Position numbers and translations under genes: made by a program. The notes beneath the pieces are model-generated. The model was not told the origin of the DNA, did not search any database, and worked only from the letters and a program-made list of their open reading frames with translations. From contig CAIYOB010000439.1 of assembly GCA_903927685.1 (NCBI GenBank), forward strand, positions 1-26,943: a DNA stretch of 26,943 nt, in the 5' to 3' direction. Positions 14,666 through 22,566 of the stretch are shown one piece after another (position 1 is the first letter of the stretch; the number at the start of each line of letters is the position of its first letter). This DNA is from an uncultured Planctomycetaceae bacterium. Its GTDB lineage: Bacteria; Planctomycetota; Planctomycetia; Pirellulales; Pirellulaceae.

Positions 14666-16276
14666 GTGCCTCGACAGCGAACGCCTGTAGCCCTGTTTGC
14701 CGGCCCAGTTCTTGCCCTGCTGGCCGTCTTCGGCCCACTGGCCGCTGGCGCAGCCGAGCCGGGCAGCGACGATCCGGCGGTCGAACTTAGGATCAGCAAG
14801 CCGGGTCAACGGCTGGAGATGACGGTCGGGACCAGTCAGGTGCTCCGCTTTGCCAAGAAGATCCCCCGCTTGTACGTGGCGGACCCCGGGATCATCCAGG
14901 CGACCCCGCTGGCGCCCGATCAGGTCCAGATCGCGGCCCTCGCGCCGGGGACAACCCAGCTGAACCTGTGGGACGACCAGGATCAAATCACGTCCCTGGA
15001 TGTGGTCGTCCGTCCCGACTCCAAGCAATTGCGGGAACTGCTGGAAAGCGAGTTCCCCGAGGCCACGCTGCGCATCCGACCGATGGCTCGCAGCGTTTAC
15101 ATCACCGGCTATGTCCCGCGTCCCGAAATGGTCCAAGAGATCACGATGCTGGCCAGGGAATACTACCGCGACGTGATCAACGGCATCACCGTGGGCGGCG
15201 TCCACCAGGTGGCGTTGCACGTCAAAGTCATGGAGGTCTCGCGGACCAAGCTGCGGCAACTGGGCCTGGACTGGGAGTTCGCCAGCAAGGACTTTACGAT
15301 GTATCAAGGAGCGGGCGGTGTCATGGCGCAGGCCCGGGACCAATCCGGCGGGTTGCTCACGCCGGGGATCGGCGGCGACACGGTGCGATTGCTGGTGGGC
15401 GATACGACGAAGTTCATCGGCTACCTGCAAGCCCTACGGCAACAGAACCTGGTCAAGTTGTTGGCGGAACCGACGCTGTTGACGGTCTCTGGACGGCCCG
15501 CCCGCTTCGAGTCGGGCGGCGAGATTCCGGTCCCCGAAGGCCAAGGATTGGGCACCTTTTCGATCGTCTACAAGAACGTCGGAACCAGCGTCGACTTCGT
15601 GCCGATTGTCATGGGCAACGGGATTATCCGCCTGGAGGTGCATCCGGCCGTGACGGAACTGAATCCGGCGCTGGGCATCGAGGCGAACGGGGTTCAGATC
15701 CCGGGCCTGACCAACCGCAGCGTCGATACCGCGGTCGAGCTGCAGGCCGGCCAGACGCTGGCTTTGGCGGGCCTGATCCAGACCCGTGTCGAATCGACGA
15801 ACAAGGGCCTGCCGCTGTTGGGTGATCTGCCCTACATCGGCCGGGCCTTTTCACGCGTCGAAGAGAAGTTGAATGAAGTCGAGCTGTTGATTGTGGTCAC
15901 GCCAGAACTGGTCGCGCCGCTGGACCCGCACCAGGTCCCAGCCTGTGGTCCCGGCCAATTGACGGTCAGCCCCAGCGACAAGGAACTGTACTGCTACGGC
16001 TACCTCGAAGTCCCCAACTGTGCGGCTGTGCCGCCTGGTCCGGGCGCGAGCCTCGGTCCCGTCCCGCCGGGCGCCGGCGAAGCGAACTTCGGGCCGGCCC
16101 GGCAATTGGAGACCGTGCCCGCTCCGGCTCCGACGCCGCCGGCTGGGACGAACAACGCGGTTGTGCCGGCCAATCCGCCTGCCGAGCCGAATCGCGGTGC
16201 GCCGCCCGCGCCCAGCATGCCGGAAGCGGCCCGGCCTCCGCTGTACGGGCCGATCGGCTACGAACCTCTGCAATAG
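14666..16276 (+). CDS. cpaC: Flp pilus outer-membrane secretin CpaC/RcpA
   Basis: A 536-residue secretin forming the outer-membrane channel for the pilus. The order is a signal peptide (about 1-30), a pilus-assembly N-terminal domain (about 45-115: GQRLEMTVGTSQVLRFAKKI, ADPGIIQATPLAPDQVQI), a BON-like segment (about 118-180: VYITGYVPRPEMVQEI) and the secretin core (about 235-420: LAEPTLLTVSGRPARFESGGEIPVP, RSVDTAVELQAGQTLALAGL, LPLLGDLPYIGRAFS, ELLIVVTPELVAPL). A Pro-rich tail of about 100 residues follows and is predicted to be disordered. The start is GTG at 14666 with AAGGA nine bases upstream. It is the expected partner of cpaB and cpaE. Confidence 0.93.
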   Translation: MPRQRTPVALFAGPVLALLAVFGPLAAGAAEPGSDDPAVELRISKPGQRLEMTVGTSQVLRFAKKIPRLYVADPGIIQATPLAPDQVQIAALAPGTTQLNLWDDQDQITSLDVVVRPDSKQLRELLESEFPEATLRIRPMARSVYITGYVPRPEMVQEITMLAREYYRDVINGITVGGVHQVALHVKVMEVSRTKLRQLGLDWEFASKDFTMYQGAGGVMAQARDQSGGLLTPGIGGDTVRLLVGDTTKFIGYLQALRQQNLVKLLAEPTLLTVSGRPARFESGGEIPVPEGQGLGTFSIVYKNVGTSVDFVPIVMGNGIIRLEVHPAVTELNPALGIEANGVQIPGLTNRSVDTAVELQAGQTLALAGLIQTRVESTNKGLPLLGDLPYIGRAFSRVEEKLNEVELLIVVTPELVAPLDPHQVPACGPGQLTVSPSDKELYCYGYLEVPNCAAVPPGPGASLGPVPPGAGEANFGPARQLETVPAPAPTPPAGTNNAVVPANPPAEPNRGAPPAPSMPEAARPPLYGPIGYEPLQ

Positions 16277-16360
16277 GTTGGAGCGCCCGGCCTCGATTCC
16301 TGACCTAGACTTCACCGGAATCAGGCTTGGTGGATTTCCTAGCAGGGGTATGCGAGCGAT

Positions 16361-17590
16361 ATGAACCTTGTCCTACGAACGGTGATCGTCGACCGTGACA
16401 GCGTCCTGCGCAAAGAGCTCAGGACCACGCTGAGCGACGCCCAGCTGGTCCGGCTGGAAGGGGAGTGCGCCGACTGCGGCGACTTTTCGTTGGCGGGCGA
16501 TCCGCCTGATGTCGTGCTGGTCGGCGTGGACTCGGACACCGACCGGGCCTTGGATTTGATCCACCGCTTGGCGCGCCAGGCGCGGTGCGGCGTCTGCGCG
16601 GTGAGCCGATCCAATGACGGGCAACTGGTGCTCCGCGCGATTCGGGCCGGGGCCAAGGAATTCCTGACGCTGCCGGTGACCAGTCGCGAACTGGATGCCG
16701 CGCTGCGCTCGGCCAGTGGTCGCGAGAACGTCGCGGGAACCCGCCCCCACGCCAGCCTGACCGTCGCGGTGGCCGGCGCTGCTGGCGGGGTGGGGTCGAC
16801 CAGTTTGGCCGTCAATCTGGCGAGCATCCTGGCGGCTTCCGCAGACCGGTCGGTCGTGCTGGTCGACTTGGACATCGCCCTGGGCGATGCCGACGTCTAC
16901 CTGGACATGAATCACGAGTACACCCTGGCCGATCTGATGCAGAATATCTCGCGTCTGGATGCGGAACTGCTGCAGCGCACGCTGGCGAGGCACAAATCCG
17001 GTCTGTACCTGCTGCCCCGACCAATCGAACTGAGCGACGCGAACCGCGTGTCCGAGGAATCCCTGCGGCGTGTCTTCCGGCTGCTGAAGACCTCGTACTC
17101 GCACGTGGTCGCCGACCTGTCGAAGGCGTACAGTCCGCTGGATATGGCGGCGTTGGAATGCAGCGACGTGATCCTGCTGGTCACCCAGTTGGATCTGCCG
17201 TGCTTGCGGAACGCCGTGCGGCTGCTGAAGTCGTTTCGCCCGGTTCCCGGGATGCTGGACAAGGTTAAATTGGTTGTCAATCGAACCATGCCGGACAGTG
17301 AAGCAATCCGCTTGAAGCGGGCCGAAGAGATTGTCGGCCGCGAGTTCTTCTGGCAACTCCCCAACGATTACCGGGTCATGATCGAGGCCCGCAATAACGG
17401 CGTGCCAGTGGTCACGGAGGCGGTCAAGTCGGAGATCACGCAATCGCTAGCCGGGCTGGCCCGCGCCCTGGTCGGCGAAACGCTGCCCGGCGTCAAGCCC
17501 GCGGGCCGCAGCGCCAACCCGCCGGCACGGGGCAAGTGGTTCGGATTCTGGTCCTCCGCCGCGTCCCGCTCCGGCTCGCCGACGGCGTAG
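16361..17590 (+). CDS. cpaE: CpaE/TadZ-like pilus localisation ATPase
   Basis: A 409-residue protein with an atypical receiver domain (about 5-115) and a MinD/ParA-type domain (about 132-380). In CpaE/TadZ it places the Tad machine at the cell pole. The receiver lacks the phospho-acceptor: DVVLVGVDSD (50-59) has Gly55 where Asp is expected. The P-loop is GAAGGVGSTS (139-148), with Ala and Ser at the two usual Lys positions, so ATP hydrolysis may be lost, as is reported for some TadZ. LVDLDIALGDADVYLD (168-183) is the deviant Walker B/switch. The ATG at 16361 follows AGCAGGGG at 12 bases, somewhat far. It ends one base before the convergent metB-type gene, so no cpaF follows. Confidence 0.9.
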   Translation: MNLVLRTVIVDRDSVLRKELRTTLSDAQLVRLEGECADCGDFSLAGDPPDVVLVGVDSDTDRALDLIHRLARQARCGVCAVSRSNDGQLVLRAIRAGAKEFLTLPVTSRELDAALRSASGRENVAGTRPHASLTVAVAGAAGGVGSTSLAVNLASILAASADRSVVLVDLDIALGDADVYLDMNHEYTLADLMQNISRLDAELLQRTLARHKSGLYLLPRPIELSDANRVSEESLRRVFRLLKTSYSHVVADLSKAYSPLDMAALECSDVILLVTQLDLPCLRNAVRLLKSFRPVPGMLDKVKLVVNRTMPDSEAIRLKRAEEIVGREFFWQLPNDYRVMIEARNNGVPVVTEAVKSEITQSLAGLARALVGETLPGVKPAGRSANPPARGKWFGFWSSAASRSGSPTA

Positions 17591-18733
17591 TCAGGCATCC
17601 AGCGCCCGATCCAAGTCCTCCCGCAGGTCCTCGGGGTCCTCCAGGCCGACGGACAGCCGGATCAGGCCGTCGCTGATGCCGTGGGCCGCTCGAGCGGCCG
17701 GGTCATAGCTGGCGTGGGACATCGCCGCCGGCTGCTCGATCAAGGACTCGACCGCCCCCAGGCTGACGGCCAGCCGGAACAAGCGGGTGGCTTGAACGAC
17801 GCGTTTCGCCTTGGCGAAATCCCCCTGGAGTTCGAAACTGAGCATCGCTCCGAATCCCCCCGCCATCTGCCGGGCCGCCGTCGCGTGGCCGGGATGGCTC
17901 GGCAAACCGGGGTACAGAACGCGCCGCACGCGCGGATCGCCCGCCAGGAACTCGGCCAGTCGCTGGGCGGTCCGACACTGTTCGCGGACCCGCAGTTCCA
18001 GCGTCTTCAGGCCGCGGGCCACCAGGAAGGACTCGAAGGCTCCCAGGGTGGCCCCGGTGGCGTTTTGCACGAAGTACAGCCGCCGGTACAAGTCCGGATC
18101 GGCCACAGCCAACACGCCGCCTAGCACGTCGCTGTGCCCCCCCAGGTATTTCGTGGCCGAGTGCATGACGATGTCGGCTCCCAACTCCAGCGGCCGCGTG
18201 AGCACCGGAGTCGCGAACGTGTTATCGATTCCCAGCAGCACGCCGTGCCGGTGGGCGATCTGGGCACACGCGGCAATGTCCGTGATCGACAACAGCGGAT
18301 TGCCGGGACTCTCGATCCACAGCAGTTTCGTCTCCGCCCGGATCGCCGCCTCGAATTTCGTCAGATCGGAGGAAGGAGCCAGCGTGACGCGGATTCCCGA
18401 CCGATCGACGATCTTGTGCAACAGCCGGTACGTGCCCCCGTAAATATCCCCGCCGGCAACGATGTGATCTCCTGCTTGCAGCAACATGGTGACGCAATGG
18501 ATCGCCGCCATGCCCGTGGAGAAAGCGAGTGCCTCGGAACCGCCCTCGAGCGAGGCCAGCGTCCGTTCGAGGTTCTTCCGGGTCGGATTGCCGCTCCGCG
18601 AGTAATCGAACTCGCCCCATTCGCCGGCGCCCGGTTGAACGAACGTCGAAGCGACGTGAATCGGGGGCACGACAGCCCCGGTCTGCGGATCGGGCGCGTT
18701 GCCCACATGGATGGCTCGGGTGCGGAACTTCAT
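17591..18733 (-). CDS. metB: Trans-sulfuration PLP enzyme, cystathionine gamma-synthase type
   Basis: A 380-residue cytosolic fold-type I PLP enzyme. DYSRSGNPTR (43-52) supplies the phosphate-binding Tyr44 and Arg46 from the neighbouring subunit; DIYGGTYRL (96-104) has the stacking Tyr; Asp170 in GIDNTF contacts the pyridine N; Lys195 in SATKYLGGHSD forms the Schiff base. SLGAVESLIEQPAAMSHA and GLIRLSVGLED near the C-terminus complete the family pattern. Cystathionine gamma-synthase, beta-lyase, gamma-lyase and methionine gamma-lyase cannot be separated by motifs alone; the gamma-synthase role in methionine synthesis is the commonest. The ATG at 18733 has GAGGT seven bases upstream. It stands alone, convergent with cpaE. 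Confidence 0.87.
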   Translation of the reverse strand: MKFRTRAIHVGNAPDPQTGAVVPPIHVASTFVQPGAGEWGEFDYSRSGNPTRKNLERTLASLEGGSEALAFSTGMAAIHCVTMLLQAGDHIVAGGDIYGGTYRLLHKIVDRSGIRVTLAPSSDLTKFEAAIRAETKLLWIESPGNPLLSITDIAACAQIAHRHGVLLGIDNTFATPVLTRPLELGADIVMHSATKYLGGHSDVLGGVLAVADPDLYRRLYFVQNATGATLGAFESFLVARGLKTLELRVREQCRTAQRLAEFLAGDPRVRRVLYPGLPSHPGHATAARQMAGGFGAMLSFELQGDFAKAKRVVQATRLFRLAVSLGAVESLIEQPAAMSHASYDPAARAAHGISDGLIRLSVGLEDPEDLREDLDRALDA

Positions 18734-19087
18734 CGCTTAACCTCGAAGAATGCCTCAGATCGCCTGACCCCGGAAACGGCACCAGATCCCAGTCAGTCAG
18801 GTGAGAGTCTATGCGCTGCTGGCCAACATCGTCAATCGGCGTGTCCCGATGTGGGGCCGTGCGCGGTGCGGCTTGTTCCACTCGCCCAGACGCCCGGGCA
18901 TCTCAGGTAGCCTCAGTTGGCACCGAGTTTGCATCTCTGGGTCATGGCGGGCGTAAAAATGCCCGGCCGCCCCGCCGGATTCGGTTGTCTATCAGGAGAA
19001 CGAGCCTGAGCCGAGCGGCGGACTATGCAACCTTGGTCGGTTCCGCGCAGCGGGACTGAGAAAAATCTGCATGTCAGGAGACAAGCC
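18734..19087. other. Divergent intergenic region
   Basis: About 350 bases between metB and the DUF4405-like gene. It holds the sigma-54 promoter at 18918-18933 and probably a metB promoter on the other strand. No gene is supported. An activator binding site would be expected upstream of 18918, but no clear palindrome was found. Confidence 0.5.
18918..18933 (+). promoter_or_regulatory. Sigma-54 (RpoN) promoter
   Basis: TGGCACCGAGTTTGCA fits the consensus TGGCACG-N4-TTGCA at every fixed position but one (C for G after TGGCAC). The GG (18919-18920) and GC (18931-18932) are exactly ten bases apart, as RpoN requires. Transcription would start near 18943, giving a leader of about 145 bases before the ATG of the DUF4405-like gene at 19088. 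Confidence 0.6.
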
Positions 19088-20065
19088 ATGAAGTTTCGCA
19101 CTCGAGGGTTCATTTCGCTGTTGCTCGCGATGGCGTTCGTCGTCGCCGTGGCGTCCGGATCGGTCCTGTTCATCAGTCCTCGAGGACGCGTGGCCAACTG
19201 GACTGGCTGGACCGTGGGCGGCTTGACCAAACACGAATGGTCGGCCTTGCACATCAACGCCTGTCTGCTGATGCTGATCGCGTCGGTGGTGCATCTGGTG
19301 TTAAACTGGCGCGTGTTCTGGAGCTACATCCAGAAGAGGTCGGTGGGCTTTCATCTGAAATGGGAGCTGGCCGCCTCGATCGTGCTGGCAGGCTTTGTCG
19401 TCGTCGGCACGCTGTACGAGATTCCCCCGCTGACGGAAACGGTCACGTTCGGCGAGCAATTGAAGGACTATTGGGAGGGCCGGTCGCCCACCGGACCCGC
19501 CCCGCATGCGGAAGAGTTCAGCCTGGACCGTGTGGCCCAAATGGCTGGAGTTTCGACGAACGAACTGACGACCGCGTTGAAGTCCGCGGGGCTTCAAGTC
19601 GACGAAGACAACACGACGATCGCCGAATTGGCGAAGCGTAACAGTTTGGTTCCCAGCCAGGTTTACGCGGTGGTCACCAAGCGGTTTCCCGACGCCGCGA
19701 CCGCATTGCCGGCCGGGCCCGGCGGTGGGCATGGCATGGGTGGCGGGCGCGGCATGGGCGCCGGGCGAGGTCCTGGCGGCGGTCCCGGGGCCAGCGGCGA
19801 CCGCGACGCCACCGCGTCGGACGCCGCCAAACCGTCCGCTGCGGACGGCCCCGCGGCCCATGGCGCCGAGGGCGAACACGCCGCGCAGGGCCAGGGGCCT
19901 GGGGCGGGTCATGGTATGGGCATGGGCATGGGGCGCGGGATGGGCCGGGGAATGGGCCGCGGCATGGGCGGCGGTCCGGGGATGGGCTTCGGCAAGAAGC
20001 CGGACGAGCAGCACGGGCGGGACAAGGAGCAACCGAAAGAAGCCCCCGAGGCGGGCGGCCGGTAA
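19088..20065 (+). CDS. DUF4405-like haem-type membrane protein with Gly/Met/His-rich tail
   Basis: A 325-residue protein in three parts. First comes a membrane domain with helices at about 8-30, 55-74 and 94-112. LTKHEWSALHI (47-57) and VVHLVLNW (67-74) carry His49, His55 and His69 as likely haem b ligands, as in DUF4405 and related cytochrome b-like proteins. Second is a small helical domain (about 141-200) with two similar halves (FSLDRVAQMAGVSTNELTTAL and TTIAELAKRNSLVPSQVYAVV). Third is a tail (211-302) with nine Gly-Met pairs plus His, for example HGMGMGMGRGMGRG. The tail could bind copper or another soft metal; this is inference. The ATG at 19088 has AGGAGA seven bases upstream, and the sigma-54 site lies 155-170 bases before it. 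It is a monocistronic gene with a convergent neighbour. Confidence 0.75.
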   Translation: MKFRTRGFISLLLAMAFVVAVASGSVLFISPRGRVANWTGWTVGGLTKHEWSALHINACLLMLIASVVHLVLNWRVFWSYIQKRSVGFHLKWELAASIVLAGFVVVGTLYEIPPLTETVTFGEQLKDYWEGRSPTGPAPHAEEFSLDRVAQMAGVSTNELTTALKSAGLQVDEDNTTIAELAKRNSLVPSQVYAVVTKRFPDAATALPAGPGGGHGMGGGRGMGAGRGPGGGPGASGDRDATASDAAKPSAADGPAAHGAEGEHAAQGQGPGAGHGMGMGMGRGMGRGMGRGMGGGPGMGFGKKPDEQHGRDKEQPKEAPEAGGR

Positions 20066-20142
20066 GGAGCGGGAAGACCTGCCGTGGCGTCCGTCCCGAC
20101 GTTCTGGCTCCGAGCTCACCGCCAAGTCAGAGACGAAGGTCG

Positions 20143-21483
20143 TCACTCGGCCCGGAACTGCAGCGCGAACAGGTCGGCATCGAGCAAAGCGAACCGCAGC
20201 CGCACGGGGCGGCCCGCCAAGGACGACAGGTCGGCGTCCTTGGCCCAGGTGACGGGCTGCTCGATCGCGTCGCCGACCAGCGGCCGACAGTCGGCCAGGG
20301 CGAAGCCAGGCACGGGCCGGCCGTCCGGTTCCTGGATCTCGACGCTCAGGCTGCCGCCGGCGCTGGTCGCATAGTTGACCACCAGTTGCCGGCCGCGAAA
20401 ACATAGGGGCCGCGTGACCAGTTCGCCGGGATCGGCTCCGGCGTGCACCGAAGCGAATCCGTCCGTGCGGAGCGTGAAGCGGCGGAAGGGCGTCGTGTAG
20501 ATGGACATCTCGGCGGGGCCCGTCGGCACGACGTTCAGCGCGGCGTAGTTCGAGCGGTTGCCCCACCGCGCCGGGTCCAGGCCGGGGCGGATGAACGCGG
20601 TGCGGAACGTGCGGTCAAACGGCGCGGCCCCACGGGCCGTCATGAACAGAATGTCCGTGCTTTCCCCGCGACTGGGATGGAACCGCGTGGGCAGGGCGAT
20701 GTAGATGTGGGGCGCCCGGAAATACGGGTGCGTCAGCGTCGTGTACAAATGCTCGCCGGGAAAGTTGGGCTTCATCGGCACGGGCTCGGACCACGTCAGG
20801 TAGTCGGGCGAGGTGGTGCGGCAGACCGAACGCAGCTTGCCGTCCAGGAAATGGCGGAAATAGCATACATAGCAGCCCTCGCTCTCCGACCAGAACGAGA
20901 CGTTTTGCGAGTCGAAGGCGTACTCGTTGGTGTACGTGATGACGGGCGTTTCCCGCAGCTTTTTCCAGTGGATGCCGTCCGCGGACACAAAGGCCGTCAA
21001 GCTGGGCCGCGTACCCGCCAGGGCTTTGAAGCGTTCGGCGGCGGGAACGTCGGGGCGGGTGTCCAGGAAGGGGCAGAAATTGTGGCAGAACGGTGACTCG
21101 TGCAGGATCACGTTGTTTCCCGTGCTGCCGTCAATTTCGACCAGGCCCAACGTCGGCCGCGTCCAGTGGATGCCGTCCGGACTCTCGCAATACCGGGTCA
21201 CCTCCGGCTGATCCCCGTCGAACTTCGCGCCACGACCGTCGCGCGTGTACAGGCGGAATAGCTCGCCGTCCTTGATCACGGTGCCGTATTCCAGGTTCTC
21301 CGCGGGCTGGAGCATGGCCGGCGCCAGTTGCGGTTCGTGCAGCTTGAGCGACGCGTTGTCGAGCCGCTCAACCAGGAATCGGTCGACAAACAACTCCCGC
21401 CGCGAGCCGATGTCGATCGGCTCGGCGGCCCGGGCAGCCATGTTGGCCAGCAGCAGGAGCGGCAAGATCAGCAACCGGGGCAT
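20143..21483 (-). CDS. Secreted propeller-like protein of unknown function
   Basis: A 446-residue protein with a signal peptide (MPRLLILPLLLLANMAARA). It opens with PIDIGSRRELFVDRFLVERL, the start of a family common in planctomycetes. Repeated blades of the form S-x-DG-x-x-W (SPDGIHWTRPT, SADGIHWKKL, TSPDYLTWSE) suggest a five-bladed propeller related to GH32/GH43/GH130-type enzymes; the last ~130 residues look like a beta-sandwich. I see no firm catalytic set, so an enzyme activity is only a possibility. The ATG at 21483 has GAGGAG seven bases upstream and lies 10 bases after the stop of the DUF6807-like gene, so the two form an operon. An ATG-like extension 12 codons upstream lies inside that gene and is rejected. 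Confidence 0.7.
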   Translation of the reverse strand: MPRLLILPLLLLANMAARAAEPIDIGSRRELFVDRFLVERLDNASLKLHEPQLAPAMLQPAENLEYGTVIKDGELFRLYTRDGRGAKFDGDQPEVTRYCESPDGIHWTRPTLGLVEIDGSTGNNVILHESPFCHNFCPFLDTRPDVPAAERFKALAGTRPSLTAFVSADGIHWKKLRETPVITYTNEYAFDSQNVSFWSESEGCYVCYFRHFLDGKLRSVCRTTSPDYLTWSEPVPMKPNFPGEHLYTTLTHPYFRAPHIYIALPTRFHPSRGESTDILFMTARGAAPFDRTFRTAFIRPGLDPARWGNRSNYAALNVVPTGPAEMSIYTTPFRRFTLRTDGFASVHAGADPGELVTRPLCFRGRQLVVNYATSAGGSLSVEIQEPDGRPVPGFALADCRPLVGDAIEQPVTWAKDADLSSLAGRPVRLRFALLDADLFALQFRAE

Positions 21484-21493
21484 CGGTGTCTCC

Positions 21494-22498
21494 TCAGGGA
21501 CTGGTCGCGTGATAGGCATCCCACCAGAGGCCGATCGTCTCGGGAGCCTGCTTCCCCTCGTGAATCACGAAGCGGTAGCGGAGGACCAGCGGCCGCTCTT
21601 TCGCGAGCGTGTATCGCGTGTCTGCGGCGGGGAACGTCGGTTGGATCCAGGACAAGTTCGGGTACTGAACCCAATCACCGGGAAAGTCCGGATTCCGGGC
21701 GTGCTGGAGGATCGTCAGGCCGACGACGCCCTGTCCGCCGGCGGGTGTGCCGGTGCGTTGGGCCCAAGCGCGCCGCGGCGACACGCCAGCCGGATCGGTC
21801 AACGTCTCAATCAGCTGGTCGGGAGCCGCCGACAGCCGCACGTTCAGGCCGCCGTAGTGACTGGTGCCGCGGCGGGCAAGCAAGACGTCCGCGTCGAGCG
21901 CGGTGAATTGGAACTGCAGGTCGATCGCCCGCCCGCCCGCCGACTTGACATACGCCCGGATCGTCGCCTGTTCGCGCACCACCGGCGTGCGGTCGTCCCA
22001 GCGCCATTCGCTGGCGGCGGAGATCTGGACGAAATCCGGACCTTGTTGGATTTCGGCCTGGCCAGTCGGTTTGGCGAACACCAGTTGCAGCGCGTGCAAG
22101 TCGCCACGCTGGCCCTGCCAATCGACTTCGGGCCACGCCCAGTAAATCCCGCGATGATGCGGATGATCGGGACTCCAGTCCTCGGTCAGCACTTCACCCC
22201 GCGGACCGTACAGCGGATGGATGTAGTCCGCGCGAGGCACGGCGTACTTGCGGTTCCCCTCGCTGATGCGGCCTTTGACTTCCTCCGGCTCGGCGACCAC
22301 TTGGTAATTGTATCGCAGCACGGGCGTGTCGCCGTCGACGATTTCCAGCGGCCCGGGATCGCCCAGCTTGCGGACGGACAGCTGGTGCGGCTCGGCGGCC
22401 GAGGACGGCGACGGTCGTGCGGACATCCCCGCCAGGCCGACGGCCAGCAGCGCAACGGCAAACGGATTCGACAACCAACGTGGAAAGTTGACAGGCAT
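21494..22498 (-). CDS. Secreted DUF6807/PmoA-like protein
   Basis: A 334-residue protein with a signal peptide (residues about 12-33, ending SSAAEP). The segments VLRYNYQ, YIHPLYGPRGEVLTEDWSPDHPHHRGIYWAW and a closing VLRYRFVIHEG are the hallmarks of DUF6807, annotated as PmoA-like for historical reasons; there is no link to methane monooxygenase here. The conserved HPHHRG cluster may bind a metal or sugar. The family is probably involved in sugar or polysaccharide use, but function is unproven. The ATG at 22498 has AAGGAG eight bases upstream; the frame opens further upstream but without signal-peptide character. It lies 68 bases after the toroid protein's stop and 10 bases before the propeller-like gene. 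Confidence 0.8.
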   Translation of the reverse strand: MPVNFPRWLSNPFAVALLAVGLAGMSARPSPSSAAEPHQLSVRKLGDPGPLEIVDGDTPVLRYNYQVVAEPEEVKGRISEGNRKYAVPRADYIHPLYGPRGEVLTEDWSPDHPHHRGIYWAWPEVDWQGQRGDLHALQLVFAKPTGQAEIQQGPDFVQISAASEWRWDDRTPVVREQATIRAYVKSAGGRAIDLQFQFTALDADVLLARRGTSHYGGLNVRLSAAPDQLIETLTDPAGVSPRRAWAQRTGTPAGGQGVVGLTILQHARNPDFPGDWVQYPNLSWIQPTFPAADTRYTLAKERPLVLRYRFVIHEGKQAPETIGLWWDAYHATSP

Positions 22499-22566
22499 GG
22501 TGCGGCTCCTTGGGTCAAGGTGGGAAAGCCCGGGCGGTCGACTCGCACCCAGTATAGCAGGGCAGG

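Noticed and set aside
17681..18910. Plus-strand frames opposite metB
   Set aside because: Antisense shadows of the PLP enzyme with no coding evidence.
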